A stretch of DNA of 64,000 nucleotides from Acanthosepion lycidas (lineage: Eukaryota; Mollusca; Cephalopoda; Sepiida; Sepiidae): positions 86,945,412 to 87,009,411 of the forward strand of contig OZ010581.1 in NCBI GenBank assembly GCA_963932145.1, in the 5' to 3' direction. Of this stretch, positions 1 to 12,691 are shown one piece after another. The notes under the pieces are model-generated. The model was not told where the DNA came from, searched no databases, and worked only from the letters and a program-made list of their open reading frames with translations. Each line of letters starts with the position of its first letter. The stretch's first letter is position 1. The position numbers were made by a program, and so were the translations under genes.

Positions 1-253
1 AAGCTGATCGTTTTGTGTTCATTTTGTAACAGATTTAATGTTTTTTTTCGTAACAGATTTAATGTTTAGTATAGAGCTTAGAAAAAATTCGCAGTGTGAG
101 ATAGGCAAGAAGTTAGGCATGTAGCAACATCAGCACGGCAAAGGGCACTCCTTTAAAGGCAAGGAAGGTCAAAAATATTTTAAGTCAAGTGATAGCGATT
201 GCTGTCGTACAATTTTTGAATCAAGCACGGGCAACGCCGGGCCATGCTGCTAG
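1..253 (+). mobile_element. Helitron-like 3' end (non-autonomous, partial)
   Basis: The stretch ends in a GC-rich imperfect hairpin (CGGGCAACGCCGGG, near 228-241) followed about ten bases later by CTAG and a T that starts a TA tract. A short GC hairpin just before a CTRR-T terminus is the known 3' signature of Helitrons. No Rep/helicase coding is visible and the 5' end lies outside the window, so this could be a non-autonomous copy. The call rests on the terminal structure only. Confidence 0.42.

Positions 254-311
<58 letters not shown>
254..311. repeat. (TA)n microsatellite
   Basis: An almost pure TA dinucleotide run starting directly after the putative Helitron end. Similar tracts recur throughout the window. 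Confidence 0.95.
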
Positions 312-316
<5 letters not shown>

Positions 317-342
317 TAAAAACAGACCACTTTAAGTTTCCA

Positions 343-544
343 TGTAATAAATTATTTCACCACAGCCCTTTTAAAAGGACTGCGGATCATCAGACTTTAC
401 TTCCAAACAAAAAATTAAAAGAAAATTTACACATTTTTGACGGGCCGTATTAACCATATGTAAATTAACGAAGTGAGGAAGTGAGGGTTAGGTAGAGAAG
501 ACATGAGTGAGTTAGCAGATATTGACTGTAATAAATTATTTCAC

Positions 545-548
<4 letters not shown>
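343..548 (-). repeat. 22-bp direct repeats enclosing a hammerhead-like core
   Basis: The 22-bp sequence at 343-364 recurs exactly at 527-548, a spacing of 184 bp. Read on the minus strand, 395-343 contains CTGATGA, then a long hairpin (CCGCAG...CTGTGG enclosing CCTTTT/AAAAGG), then GAAA and a short AT stem. This is the order of a hammerhead ribozyme core. The pair that should close stem II is a T-T mismatch and stem I is weak, so ribozyme activity is not established. A retrozyme or Penelope-type terminal repeat is possible. The second repeat runs into a (TA)n tract (549-587). Confidence 0.35.
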
Positions 549-589
<41 letters not shown>

Positions 590-1547
590 CTGCACTTAAC
601 ATAAAGAGCAGCTTTTCACCCAATGCATCGGTACTATACTGAAAAATAGAACAAGAGAAACATATAAATGGAACGAAACAAAATGAAACCTGTTACTGCG
701 CTCACACATTAATATACATTGTTTACTCAGCAGAAAGTTCATCTGACGTTTACAACCAAGAAAATGAGTGAGGTAATTAGAATACTCAGTATTAATAACT
801 CACTATCTTCTTTCATTAGTCATATATCAACTCATATATTTGTTATCTATAGCGACTATAACCACATTTACCGCATTTATTTATTCTTCAAAAAGTATGC
901 ATTCACTTAAAGTTTTATAATAAGACTATAGATCACGTGGCGAAAAAGTATCTTTCATGAATGACTTATATTTTACAAATAAACGAATAGTTTATAATTG
1001 TTGTTATTAATTGAGAGTCAATTTTAATTCCTTTTCCTAATCTACGGATAGATATTTTCACACGTTTACCTATATATTTTCTAAGAGTATATACGAAAAT
1101 TTCGAAACATTGAAAGGTCTGATATCCATTCTATGGTATAATTAAAAATTCAGAACTTAAATTTTCTTGATGTTTTACTCTGAATCAGTAAAATACATTT
1201 GAAGAGAAAATCTCTTTAATTTTAAAAATGGAACTTCGAAACATATTTACATGAGGATACATAATATAAGCTTTCCATAAGACTTTATTTCCCATAGTTA
1301 ATTTTTATTTTTGATTCACATGAATTCTTATCTCTTCCTTATAAAAGTGAATAATTAAAGAGTGGTATTATAGCATTTGTGCGCCATGTATAAAGTATTA
1401 ATTATATTGTTGTCAATTTGACTTTGTAAATGGTTGCCTACCGGATTTTCATACATTATTTTACAACACAATGATATATTAAAGATTTGTTGGAATAAAA
1501 AGAAAACGCTTGTCATTTAACTGTAATAAATTAATTTAAACAACATT
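590..1547. other. AT-rich stretch, nothing recognised
   Basis: No convincing coding, RNA or repeat structure is seen. Open frames here are short and of low complexity. Confidence 0.6.
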
Positions 1548-1850
1548 ACATGCGGCTACTTACACTATCTAAATTCGGGCTTTGTTGTTTCAGCCGCTCT
1601 GCTCTCCAGTCTTCCTCAGCTGTATATCGATCTGAGTGGCCTGCAGAGAATTCCGAATTGAACCTTTTATTGAATCTACGAGAGTAAATTGTTCTCGTTT
1701 CACTGATCATATCTAGGGATATCGTCTAGTTATTATTTTATTTAGTACTATTCAGCTCGCCCGTTTTTATTGAGTGCAAATATACATTGACCGACCCAGG
1801 GACTGAACCTGCAACCACTATGTCGCAAAACCAAGCTCTATGTTTACTCT
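1548..1850 (-). mobile_element. tRNA-derived SINE, family 1 (minus copy)
   Basis: On the minus strand a tRNA-like head near 1850-1780 has a good polymerase III B box (GGTTCAGTCCC). It is followed by a body containing GATCGATATACA and GGAAGACTGGAG, also present in the facing copy at 1852-2097. Cephalopod SINEs with tRNA heads are well known; the exact family was not identified. Confidence 0.7.
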
Positions 1851-1851
1851 A

Positions 1852-2097
1852 GCAATTGTCCCTAGTAGGTAAAAGCGTTGGTTTGTGAATTTGGTGAAAT
1901 AGTGGTTGCGAGTTCAATCTCGGAGAGTGTATACTTGCTCTCAGTGGAAACCAGATCGATATACACTTGAAGAAGACTGGAGGGCACAACGGCTGAAACG
2001 TTGTGATAACAACAACAACAAGAATAAGGACAATAGTCCAAATATAGATAGTGTAAATTATGATAACATCCCAAAAATTCAGGCAAAAAATACATGA
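1852..2097 (+). mobile_element. tRNA-derived SINE, family 1 (plus copy)
   Basis: The tRNA-like head carries a B box (GAGTTCAATCTC near 1911). The body shares GATCGATATACA, GAAGACTGGAG and GGCTGAAAC with the minus-strand copy just upstream, so the two lie head to head. The tail ends in AAATTCAGGCA, also found at the end of the 20.6-kb copy. The small open frame over this interval is incidental. Confidence 0.72.
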
Positions 2098-2099
2098 GG

Positions 2100-4915
2100 C
2101 TAGAATGTATCTGTCATCAAATTAGAAAATATTAGGCAATGTTATGCAGAGTTTGAACATCTTATCACTTTAAAGTAGTAGAAGTAATAGAACATTATTA
2201 AATGCTTCATGTTATTCTTTAGCTGTAAAAGCGAGTGAATAAAAATTGAATTAACAAAAAATCCGACAATTCTTTTCTTTCTATTTTTCTATTTGGCGAA
2301 GGGTTTGCTTTAACATTTAACATTTTTCTAAATTACATTTTAACCTTTTAATAATTTTACCTAATGAAAAATGCAATCTAAATTTTTTACGTAAATTTTA
2401 TAAAGCTTTCTTCTAAATTTAGACTAAATACAATTTAAGAAAAAGTCACGCAGAATAAAACATCAAAACCAAAGAAATATAGTATTGTTCATTTTGCCCG
2501 TGTGAAGTTCATTAAAAATACAAGATAATCATGTCTTTAACCCATGTGTGCCTAATTGTATATAAGAATATAACTATTAAAATAAAAGGAACAGTCAAAA
2601 TAAATGATTTATTGTTATAAATCGCAGATCATATTCTATTCATTATTTGTATTTTTGTTATCACTATAACAGCTTACTTTTCTGTTCCTAAATTGTATAA
2701 ACCTACTAGTATCAAAGAATTATTTGCTATTTACTATGTCAGATTTTGTTATGCAACTCATGGCCACATGATAAAATTGTTATAAACCAATGTGTGCAAA
2801 ATTTTCATGACAATTATATATGCAGCAATATATTGTTAGTTTTAACTTCTAATATCTGTCCATTTTAAAAATATTATCAATAACCCTTTCTGCTATGTAA
2901 AGTTTTATTATGAAACATAAAGTTTTATTTTTGACTAAATACAAGCGATATATCCTGTAAGAACATATTTTACGAATCCACACGCCTGAATACCTTATAT
3001 ATTTCACATGTCAATAGACAAAATTAACAGTCTATAACATTTCGACTGTTTTTCTACAAAGATGTCTCGCACAAATATACGCTTTACCTTACAACTTATA
3101 TTTATTTTGATATTATCAATTTTGAACGGAACTATAATTTCCCTAGCTAAAAATTTACATTATAATTAATATTCCACATTTTTTCTTTTTACATTATCAA
3201 CATCATCTTCTTTTCTTGCTGGTTAATTAATTTGTTTTTACCATTTTAACTTTCCTAGAATCTTTTTTATTCAAAATTTTAAGCCAGTTTTTGTTCTTAT
3301 CTTGTTAATGTCTTCAACTTCATTTTCAGTTCGTTGATCTCTGTTCAACTTTTTCGCATTTTTCAATAGTGTTTCCCATTACTCAATAACTATACAATAT
3401 CTTGTATCTCCTTTGGGGTTTTATCGTTTTACAACTCATAGCAATCATTAAGTTAAAAAATAAATAAATACGTATTATATCTGCTGACAATATGTTAAAC
3501 ATCGTGTTTATAATAAAATATTGCAGTAGCATATAAGTTATTGTAAATATTTCTAACAAAACAAACTGAAATTAATATAGTGTATTTAACATATAACAGT
3601 ACAGGATATTGTGAAAATTTTACTATCACATGTTCGTTAATACTAATGTTAATGTGAAATCAGTGACTTGCATAATAATATTTCAATCGTTTTACAAAAT
3701 AAAAGAATGTCTTGTATACTTGACGCCTCAATTTTGTTCCCTACTTGGAGATTATGCAAGACAGAAATAATATTTGCATTCGTGACAAGTGAATATGACC
3801 GTTAAATTAAAGTAGTAAAGTATCACTCAAAAGATAAGAAAGTATTTAGTAACAGTTCCCTGCGAGCTAACATGTTTGGAATAATGATATATTCACAGAA
3901 TTTTACGCCGAAATAATGATTACAGGAAATGGATTTTCTCCTTATTAAAATGAATATCTAATGAACAGTATTGTTTAACTTGCATAAATGAACAGACGCA
4001 TTTTATGTCTTGAAGATAGTAGAAATTAAATTATTTTGTAACTTCAACCTTGAAAATTCGGATATGGGTGAATCACAAGCGAAACTGAAGATGGCAATCA
4101 ACGCTTTTACCTTGGGGGAAGATATCATGATAAGAACAAATGTAACAGAGTTGATTTTGTGGCCATTTTTTAAAGCAAATTTGTCGGAAGTCTGGCCATT
4201 TCTCACACTTGTAGAAGTTTATTTTGAAGGATGGTTTGAAAGGAATATTTTCCTTTTAAACTTTGTACATGGTTATTTACTCCCTTGGAAGTCCAAAAGA
4301 AGCTGAATGTTATCAAAAAACTAGGCTATTATAAAATTGTGTTGTTTTACAAATCAGGAGGAACATATAAAAATATTCCTTGTTTCTTTTGTACGTTCGA
4401 ACACCGAACGCTGGCGCCAGAATACTTAATTACACAGAATATAATTGATTACTTTCAACAGAAAAGGAATTAATACATTTTAGAAAAATGGCTTAATTTG
4501 TGAAAGAAATCTAAATCTAAAATTAGAAATATATGATTCAAATAAAATCATTTTAGCATCGAATTTGAAATTAAAAAGCTGAAGACAGGGATTTTGGCAA
4601 CTGACAAGATACGAAAAGAGCACGCCAATTACATTTAATGGCTAGTTTAATAATTAAGAATTACATAGTATTTTGTGTAAAGGTAATTAGCATAATTTTC
4701 TCGAAGTAATTAATTACCAGCGAATTGTTTAGTCGAATAATTAGAACCCTTCTGCCGTAACAACTATATCTTTATTAAAAAATATGGTCAATGAGAAAGG
4801 TATAAAAATAACAACTTTATTAGGCAGGAACAAAGGTTCGTAGCATTTTAAGTGAATTTCGAAGACAATATTTACGATTTTGTATATAACATATGTGCCA
4901 TATTGTTCTGCTATG
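2100..4915. other. AT-rich stretch without recognised genes
   Basis: A 98-codon frame at 4010-4306 begins at TTG, has no recognisable domain, and overlaps an equally open frame on the other strand, so I do not treat it as a gene. Nothing else was recognised. Confidence 0.6.
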
Positions 4916-4919
4916 TTTC

Positions 4920-5670
4920 ATCATCTCTGAGGTGGCTTCAACCCTCCCAGACATTGATATCTTTGTGGGTGATGAAATAATCTAAGTGATTTTTTTATAG
5001 TGTTATAAAGCATTGATGTTCTTCCCATTAAGAGAATTTCGTCGGGATGGAAAAAAATGGTAATCTGAAGTGGCAAGGTCAACTAAGTACGGCGGGTTTA
5101 GTCGAGCACCCCAATTTCTTCCGGTGTGTAAACAGACAGAATTCAGTGTTGTCCTGATAGATGACGAAATCCATTCGATTGGTCAATTCGGGACGCTTTT
5201 TAATGATTTCTGCCTTTCATTGGCCCAGTTGGAAAAAGCATTGAATTCAACGTCTGATTTAGCGAAAGAAGCTTGTAATATAGAATATTCTTCCAATCTC
5301 ACCAAATACACACCATCCCTTTTTCGTATGCAGACGGTTTCCCCAGAACCTTGTTTTTTGTAAACAATCCGTCTTTCATCACTTGAAACTTTTTCCTTTA
5401 AATGTGTCATTTTTTGTTACACTTGTGCAGAGGACCAGAGATGGAAATGATGTTCATTAAATTCTCTTCCGTTAAATCGTGAAACAACTAATCATCGTAG
5501 CAATTCAAGCATCCAAAGTTTTCCAGCTCGGTTTTCCAGTTAAAACTTTTCTCTTTTTTCGACTTCACTCCTGCCGGAACGTTCTCGATCTTCCATATCA
5601 AAATTTCCATTTTGGAACCCAGTGAACCACTTACTGACAGTACTTTCAGCTATAGCACCATTTTCATAAA
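4920..5670 (-). pseudogene. mariner-family transposase remnant
   Basis: Minus-strand translation gives, in order, an N-terminal helix-turn-helix piece like the mariner AIxESTxxxWFxxFxNGxFDxEDxxRSGR block (about 5640-5560), a middle part near 5400-5180, and a C-terminal block resembling PPYSPDLAPSDYHFF, here degraded to PPYLVDLATSDYHFF (about 5100-5040). The pieces are in different frames and interrupted by stops. The first catalytic block (TGDEKW in the family) is not preserved, and the SPD context of the last one is changed. The enzyme is dead. Terminal inverted repeats were not found. Confidence 0.75.
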
Positions 5671-5777
5671 GTCCAAATTACTGGGTCCTGGGTATGACGT
5701 TAAACTACACCCGAGTCCTGGGTATGAAGATAAATTACGCCCAACAGCAAGGAAGGCCTCAGATGGTGTTTTCAGAA

Positions 5778-5951
5778 AAATAATGTTGCCAGCTATACGT
5801 TTTTTTGAAAAGAAAATAATGTTGCCAGCTATACGTTTTTTTAAAAAGAAAATAATGTTGCCAGCTATACGTTTTTTTGAAAAGAAAATAATGTTGTCAA
5901 CTATACGTTTTTTTGAAAAGAAAATAATGTTGCCAGCTATACGTTTTATTG
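5778..5951. repeat. 36-bp minisatellite, five units
   Basis: Five tandem units of 36 bp, each containing TAATGTTG(C/T)C, start at about 5781, 5817, 5853, 5889 and 5925. They differ by only a few bases and the last is cut short. Because 36 is a multiple of three, the array reads through as a repetitive frame, but there is no sign that it is translated. A (TA)n tract follows at 5966-6020. Confidence 0.93.
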
Positions 5952-5960
5952 TACTGTATA

Positions 5961-6020
<60 letters not shown>

Positions 6021-6023
<3 letters not shown>

Positions 6024-8185
6024 CTTAATTTGGCATTAAATGACCTACAGTGGTTGATATGCCATAAAACCCGACCAACCAACCAACCATCCAAATTGCT
6101 ACTTGTACAAGGTTTTTGGGAAATAAGACACCATTAAATGACGAAAATACATTTCCTTTTTCTCTATTTTTAGTTAAAAATCTTTCAAATTCTCAATCCG
6201 CACACAGGTAGTTTTTCATGCTATATATGTTTTAGTCATGTGTAAAAAAAAAATCACAGGTTCAAGTGCCTTATCTTGAAAAATATTACTAACTTTCTTT
6301 CTCACACAATATTTCATGTTTATCTTAATATTCGCCATACCACTCTAACTGAAGGGAATTCTCGTTTAAAGTCCGTTTTCATATTTTCATTGATTTAATT
6401 TTTATCGACTTAATCAACAAGGAAAGAATATTAGCCAAATATTATATTGTAATTAGAGATTTAATATATTTTGAATTTCATCCGAAATTTCTTCGGCGGA
6501 ATTGCGAAAGTAATTAGCAATAATTTGTAGCGGATAGACGATTACACATAAGTAAAGCAGGAAGATATATGTACAATTTCCTGGAACATAATTAATTTTT
6601 AATTTTAATGAATTCAAATTCTTATTTTATTAAACCAACGAGTACAGAATTATAGAATGATACAAACTTTTGCATGAAGTTCGAACTGTGCTGCAGTATT
6701 TCTGACAAGAATAAAGTATCACATGATTTTACCTTTAGGGAAGAAATTGCATACATTTTAGGTTACGTATTTACAATATTAGTGTCATGGATTGCATAAA
6801 TAATGGAGTGGAGAATGAATAATCGGTCTTATCTTTATCAGAAAATATTTTGTTTTCTTTGAATGGAAAAGACATTTTTAGCAATTCAAATGTCCAAGCT
6901 TCAAAGGTCAACAGTTTATTGACATGTAAGCTAATTACAGCAACACTGGATATTTGAAAAGAATCATAAAATAATTAAGGGACAATTGCTTAAAATCTTT
7001 CTCATTTTAGAGCCCGAAGTGATCATGGCTCTCCACTTATTCCTTTTCTCTATTATTATTATTTCTTAGAATTATTCTTCAACATATGCTGACAATAAAT
7101 ACTAGAAAGCCCAGTTTACCCTGCTACTTATCCCACAACTGAAGAAATATTAGGAATATTTTGGGAAAGGAACGCAACGGACTAAGTAGGAATTTGAAAT
7201 TTTCGCTCCGTTATGCAGTATATGTGCAATAGGGTTATGTACTATTTTCTCTGGAGAAAATATTTTAGCGATAATAGTTAATTTGTAACTGTTCTGTAAG
7301 TTTTATTACAATACGCAATTCGTTCGTAGAGTGCAAAAATTCTTACTAATTGAATTACAGTTTTAGAAGTTGTCAAAGATCACTGATAGTGTCTTGCAGT
7401 GATTAAAAATGCTGATACCGGTCAAATTTTAATCCATATAAATGAAGTTTAATAACGCTGGAAATATTTAAACCTTGAGAAATTTAAGTAAGAGTTTATT
7501 TAGTTATTTGTTCCAGATATCTGATTTTAAAGTAACTCGATGACATTTGAATCAGTTATTTATTTAGAGATATTCAAGTTTGCAATATAAATTTAATTTA
7601 AACGAGAATATGCTATTTCAAGATTTTGTAGTGATCATTTTTTCTGCAAAGATTTTTCATACTGAAATAGGACTTCATTAAATGATAAAAATGAATCTTA
7701 ATTATTATATCTAAAATGACAGAAAAAGAAATTATATAAGATACTGTGAAAAAGAAAACAAATTTAAAGAACCATAAGGATTTCGAACTTAACGATGTAA
7801 TCAGTTGAAAATTAAAATGAAAATTAATATGCCATTTGCACAGAGACCGGCTAATAAGGGATTTGATAATAATGAACAAATAGAAAAAAGTGAACTAAAC
7901 AGTTTTAGGTGGCTGTCTATGGATGACTTTGTACAAATGAAAGTAAAACACTAGGATTTCGTTCAGAAAGTTAGGAAAATATGTTGAAAATGAAGCTTAA
8001 ATTTTGATCATGGTGCCCTTGGATGAGGGAAAAATGGAAGCAAGATGGACTGGAGATTCAATGAAAGCTCTAGATTTGTGAGACTGTAGCAGTACTGTCA
8101 TTGGAAAAGTGGCCGATGTGATTTGATATCACTATTCTCAGCGATAACTACTAGGCATTTACAGTGATCATATAAATTCCGACAG
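6021..8185. other. AT-rich stretch, little recognised
   Basis: No gene was recognised. The last 200 bases may be further decayed sequence of the LINE that becomes readable from about 8190. Confidence 0.5.
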
Positions 8186-8189
8186 CTGC

Positions 8190-8900
8190 ACGAAAAGTTA
8201 ATGTGAATCTGAATACGCGAAATGTTGTGACTAGTAAACAAGCATAAGGAGAAACATCATGACAATTTAAAATACAGGAAGCTTTATGGTCAGTTTTTTC
8301 CAGGAGATGGAGAAATTGCTGGACCTGAGTGTTGTCTTTGGATAAGAGATGGTTTTATAAACAGCTCATATTTGTAGCAGAGGCTTAAGCAATCAGAATA
8401 AACGCAGTCAGGGCCAGGATAGACATAAGAAAAACGCAAATACAGGATGTATAGGGCAGATGATAAGACAGTTAACTACATATACTGTCAATATCCCAAG
8501 CTGACAATGAAGAGTATAAGCGACGACATGATTGGATTGTTAAGAAAATCTATTGGGAATTGTATTGTAAATTTGGCTTCAATGTGAAAGAGAAGTGTGT
8601 AGATATCAGCCAGAGGCAATGATGGAAAATGACAGTCAAAAGATATGGGATTTCATGTCACTGAATCACGAATACCCGACATTATTATTATAGATCAATA
8701 GAACAGCAAGTGTCAAATTATTGACTTTGTTGAACTTTATGGAAACTCATGTAGTAGTGGGTGTGCTTGAAACACCACCTAGTATATTGAAAGAGCACTT
8801 TGGAAAAATTGGAATTGAGACCAAGATTGTCATCATTTAGTCAGCGAGGATTCTTCGAAAAGTTTCCGAGTTGTATGAATTTGTTGACACTATGACTCAA
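8190..8900 (+). pseudogene. LINE ORF2 C-terminus with restriction-like endonuclease (dead)
   Basis: Conceptual translation in shifting frames gives the C-terminal part of a non-LTR retrotransposon protein. A block like LRxGxLKKETExxIxAAQxQAIRTN comes first, then a degraded zinc-knuckle region ending in EYKRRHDW (near 8515). Next is a stretch like RPDIIIIDKxNxxCQIIDFA, here starting IPDIIIID (about 8672), then near 8850 a tail like ARILRKVxE. In R2/NeSL-type LINEs this order corresponds to the CCHC motif and the PD-(D/E)xK endonuclease. The upstream reverse transcriptase was not found. Stops and shifts show it is inactive. The clade call is inference from the endonuclease type. Confidence 0.62.
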
Positions 8901-8904
8901 TATT

Positions 8905-10595
8905 TCCTATTAAATGCTAAAAATGGTTTTTAATTTTAATTTTCTTATTCTAATTTTTTGAAGCTCTACTTCATCCTTTAATGCTTAACGAGTAATATTC
9001 CATTGGTAACATTGATATTAACAGCAATAATAATAGCTTTCATAATTGCTAAGAAAATATAAATATATTAAAGAAGCATATAAGCTTATTTTAAAGAAGA
9101 GTTGACACACGCATGCAAACGCGCATATTCTCTTCCACTCATAAAGAAGACCTGAATGTTAAAAGGAAGTCACTGAAAATATAATATTTAGATGGCCAAG
9201 ATCAAATATACAAGAAAATGAACAATTTTTTTTTTCGTTTTTACCAATATACAGTGTAAGCCAATGAGTGGAAAGGTCGAATAATCAGTAAGTTGCAATG
9301 TCTGCAACTGCAAATGTCATAACCTGCACTCAATCATCCAGATTCTTGAACTCAGTTCAAACTAATCTTTAATGCTGAGCGCGTTCAAGCTGCGGGTAGG
9401 ACATGGTTACAGATATCAAATCAGAGTATTCTACCGTCCTTCTCCGTACCTACTACTTAAACCACACAAACCGTATCATTACCAACGCCCACAATCGACA
9501 CCATCTTGTAGCTGGCAGATCGATGAAGGTGCAAAGGTGCTAGTCTCTTTGATTAACGTCCACATTTTTCGCCCGAATAGATTCAGGCCGGCATTAAACC
9601 ATTTGCTTCCTTACACCCAAATGGTACCGAATATAGGGCTCATTTCAGCCACGCCAGTGATGCCAAACTGGTTCCGATAAGTATATCTTTGCTAAAACAA
9701 ATGCTAGCATGTTTTCGCTCTTTTATTTCACCCGCTCTCTCACTTTTCTGAATATTTTCTCTATATATTTCGCATATGTGTTGATGCCGTCATTTTAATA
9801 TTTTATTCACTCTTCGTTTTATTTATCGATTTTAATCATCACTTCTTTTCGGTTTTCTCGTCATTGCCTCTTGTAATTCTTTGGAGCATATATTTCCCTT
9901 CCTTTACGTTTTTGCTTTAACAAATTTTTAATGTCTTTTCAACTTTTTATTTCCTTTTTTCATTTAATCCCCATAATTACGGTACTCTCTGGTTATTTTA
10001 TATTTCACTTTCTTGTATTTCTTTTTATATGCTCTTATCCTCTTCTTCATTCCCTTATGTAAATACATTTTCTTATCGTTCATTCTTTTCTCTTTATATC
10101 TATGTCCTTTTCGATTTCTCACCTACCTCTGTTGCTATTCTCTATTTATTTTTATTTTTTCTCATTCTCTTCTCTTCAGCGATCCTAAATTTTCTTCTTA
10201 ATTAAATTTTTTCTCTTTCTTTATCAAGCGATTTTTCCTGGTTCACATTATCAAAATCTCCCATTTTGACGTTAGTGTTTAAAAAACGCTCTAGTTCAAA
10301 ATCTTTTGAGCCATTTTGTTTTTAATTAACACTAAACTTTACTCAACACTGAACGACACGAACATACAAGACATACAGGAAAAATGTGTTGTGGCGCGAA
10401 CTTAGAAAGAGAGATTTCATATAAGGTTTTCTCTTAATTTACAAGAAACGTAGATCAAAATAAATAACACGGTCTCATCTTATTCAGTATTGAATTAATA
10501 GGCCCCTTAACTCTTAACGTACAACCATCTTGTTCGCATATATGTTAGCCAAGCTCAGTATATCTTTGCTGAATTTATTCACACTCATGTTTTCT

Positions 10596-10667
<72 letters not shown>

Positions 10668-12640
10668 TTTTCTTTTTCTTGCTTCATGAACAAGGCATTA
10701 TGAGTATTTCAGTCTTAGATGCCATAATCTTCGAAGATGGACATTATGTTATGCTGGAAAATATTAAACAGCGTTTGTATAGATATTATGAATGTGTAGT
10801 CAACGCTTCCCATACATAATATGGCATACGTCATTGCAACCAAACGACAAGAAATTCAGTTGCATAACGAAATTTCTGAGATATTTTCATGAAATAAAAA
10901 TGTGAAAAAAAGTAATTCTAGATGACAATTCCATCTGGTGAATGATACGTAAAGAAGGTCGGTAGCATATTAATATGAAAAATCTTAAACCTAACTCTGA
11001 TTAGGCACCCTACCTGTTAACTCTATCTGTAACCAAATGTTAAGTATATCCTCCAATCTTTGACGTCAGTCAATATTTGATGACTTAAAAGTGCTCTGTG
11101 TTTAATCAATTTTCATTTTGATCGTATTTTGTAATTTTGTATAATTTCACTTGAAAATCGATATGTGTTATTTTATAGAGAAGTTGTCATCTTTCGATGG
11201 TCATGGTGATGTATATATTTTTCATAATAATTGGTCTTATGAAAAACTTAAAAAACTAACACATGAAAGAAGTCCTGATTAACAGAAATTTGCGAGTAAA
11301 ACAAGCCTGTTTTTGCTCTCTTTTTCCTGCTTCGACTTCTTCAAGTTCTATTTCTGAAGAAATACAGACTTTACATTGTAACCAGAAAGATTTAAAAGTT
11401 GGCAATGGTGCTTTAATATCCAAGCTAAGTTTGATATCGTACCACGTGCAGAAAACCCATAATATGAAAATGGGAAAATGTCGTGCACAGCAATTAGCAA
11501 TTGTATCACCAAACAAAGAATCGATAAAATTACGTGTAAAAAAACTGGAACCAAGTTGTCAGAATTTGGAGAAAGTAATTCATTACTACTCAGGATTTTC
11601 AGGAAACAAGTCGACGTTGATCTGTTACTATTTTAGTGAAAAAAGGCACCCTGTGAATGGTACTTCTGTATTGATCTTTAATGTAACCTACTAAAGATCG
11701 TAAGTAGGTTGTTTGGGAGAAAGATTAACCTGGTCGACATCACTCTCACACAGATAAGTAGAATCAAAATGTGTAAATGGTTTTCGCTACATCTTCACAC
11801 TTGTTGCTTAAAAACTCTCTGAATATGGATTCTTTCGTTGATTTTCTGGAGCTCTGATACTTTTTGGTGTGTACTTTAATGTATATAAACATGATTTTAG
11901 GTTATAGTTTTTTTGTACTTTTTTATCACACAGTCTATTTGTTTTAGTTACCATACCCACACCAGACTATTCTGTCTGTAGTTTCTCCTGTTTCATTTCT
12001 TTCATGTCTTCACCATATTAGTTTATATACAAAACACATAAAAATCACTAAATACTTCGAAATTTACACACCGGGACCGAACACACCATCTAAGCAAAAG
12101 GACTGGATCGGATAATCACGAATACAAAGAAAATAACCAAATGGAACGTGAGTATGCCTATGCCAGCAGACCACAAACTGTATATATTTGGTTTACTTTT
12201 TCAGTATTGATGGTGTAGGTGTGTAGTCCTATTCTTGTGTCTATTTAATGCTTTGAGGTTTCTCAAGCCTGCTTCCTCGAGCCGGTTCTGGTTTTCTGAT
12301 GTCTTGCGAATTTTTTCTCTTACCCTTTTTGTGTTAGCATATATCAGGTAATTTAGCTTTGTTATTGTTTATTGAGATATTTAGAAGATTCTATTTATTC
12401 TCGAAATAAGTTTCGAAAATTTACATTTCATTCTACAAACTAAATGTTACATTTTTTTCTCTAATAAATTTTATCTTCTTTCTTTTTTAAATTAGCAAAA
12501 CAAGGTTGGTGTGCACCTTTGAAGCTGGAACGTGAAATACAGTAATTTTGATATCTCCTTTTGTTTCCACTTCTGATTTCTTGTGATATGTGTGTATGTA
12601 TTAGTGCATTACCTGAAATTAAGTTGGAACAAATAGATAA
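8905..12640. other. Non-coding stretch with T-rich and TA-rich parts
   Basis: 9700-10240 is strongly T-rich on the plus strand, and a (TA)n tract lies at about 10597-10664. A 9372-9680 frame of somewhat higher GC and a 143-codon frame at 11263-11694 have no recognisable domains. I saw no splice-site context supporting either as an exon. Confidence 0.5.
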
Positions 12641-12649
12641 CTATTTTTC

Positions 12650-12653
<4 letters not shown>

Positions 12654-12684
<31 letters not shown>
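12654..12684. repeat. (GA)n microsatellite
   Basis: A pure GA dinucleotide run. Confidence 0.95.

Positions 12685-12691
<7 letters not shown>

Noticed and set aside
4010-4306. 98-codon plus frame
   Set aside because: The frame lacks an ATG at its start, has no domain, and overlaps an equally open antisense frame.
9372-9680. 102-codon frame in a GC-richer patch
   Set aside because: No domain and no start or splice context. It may be an unidentified repeat, but I could not support any call.
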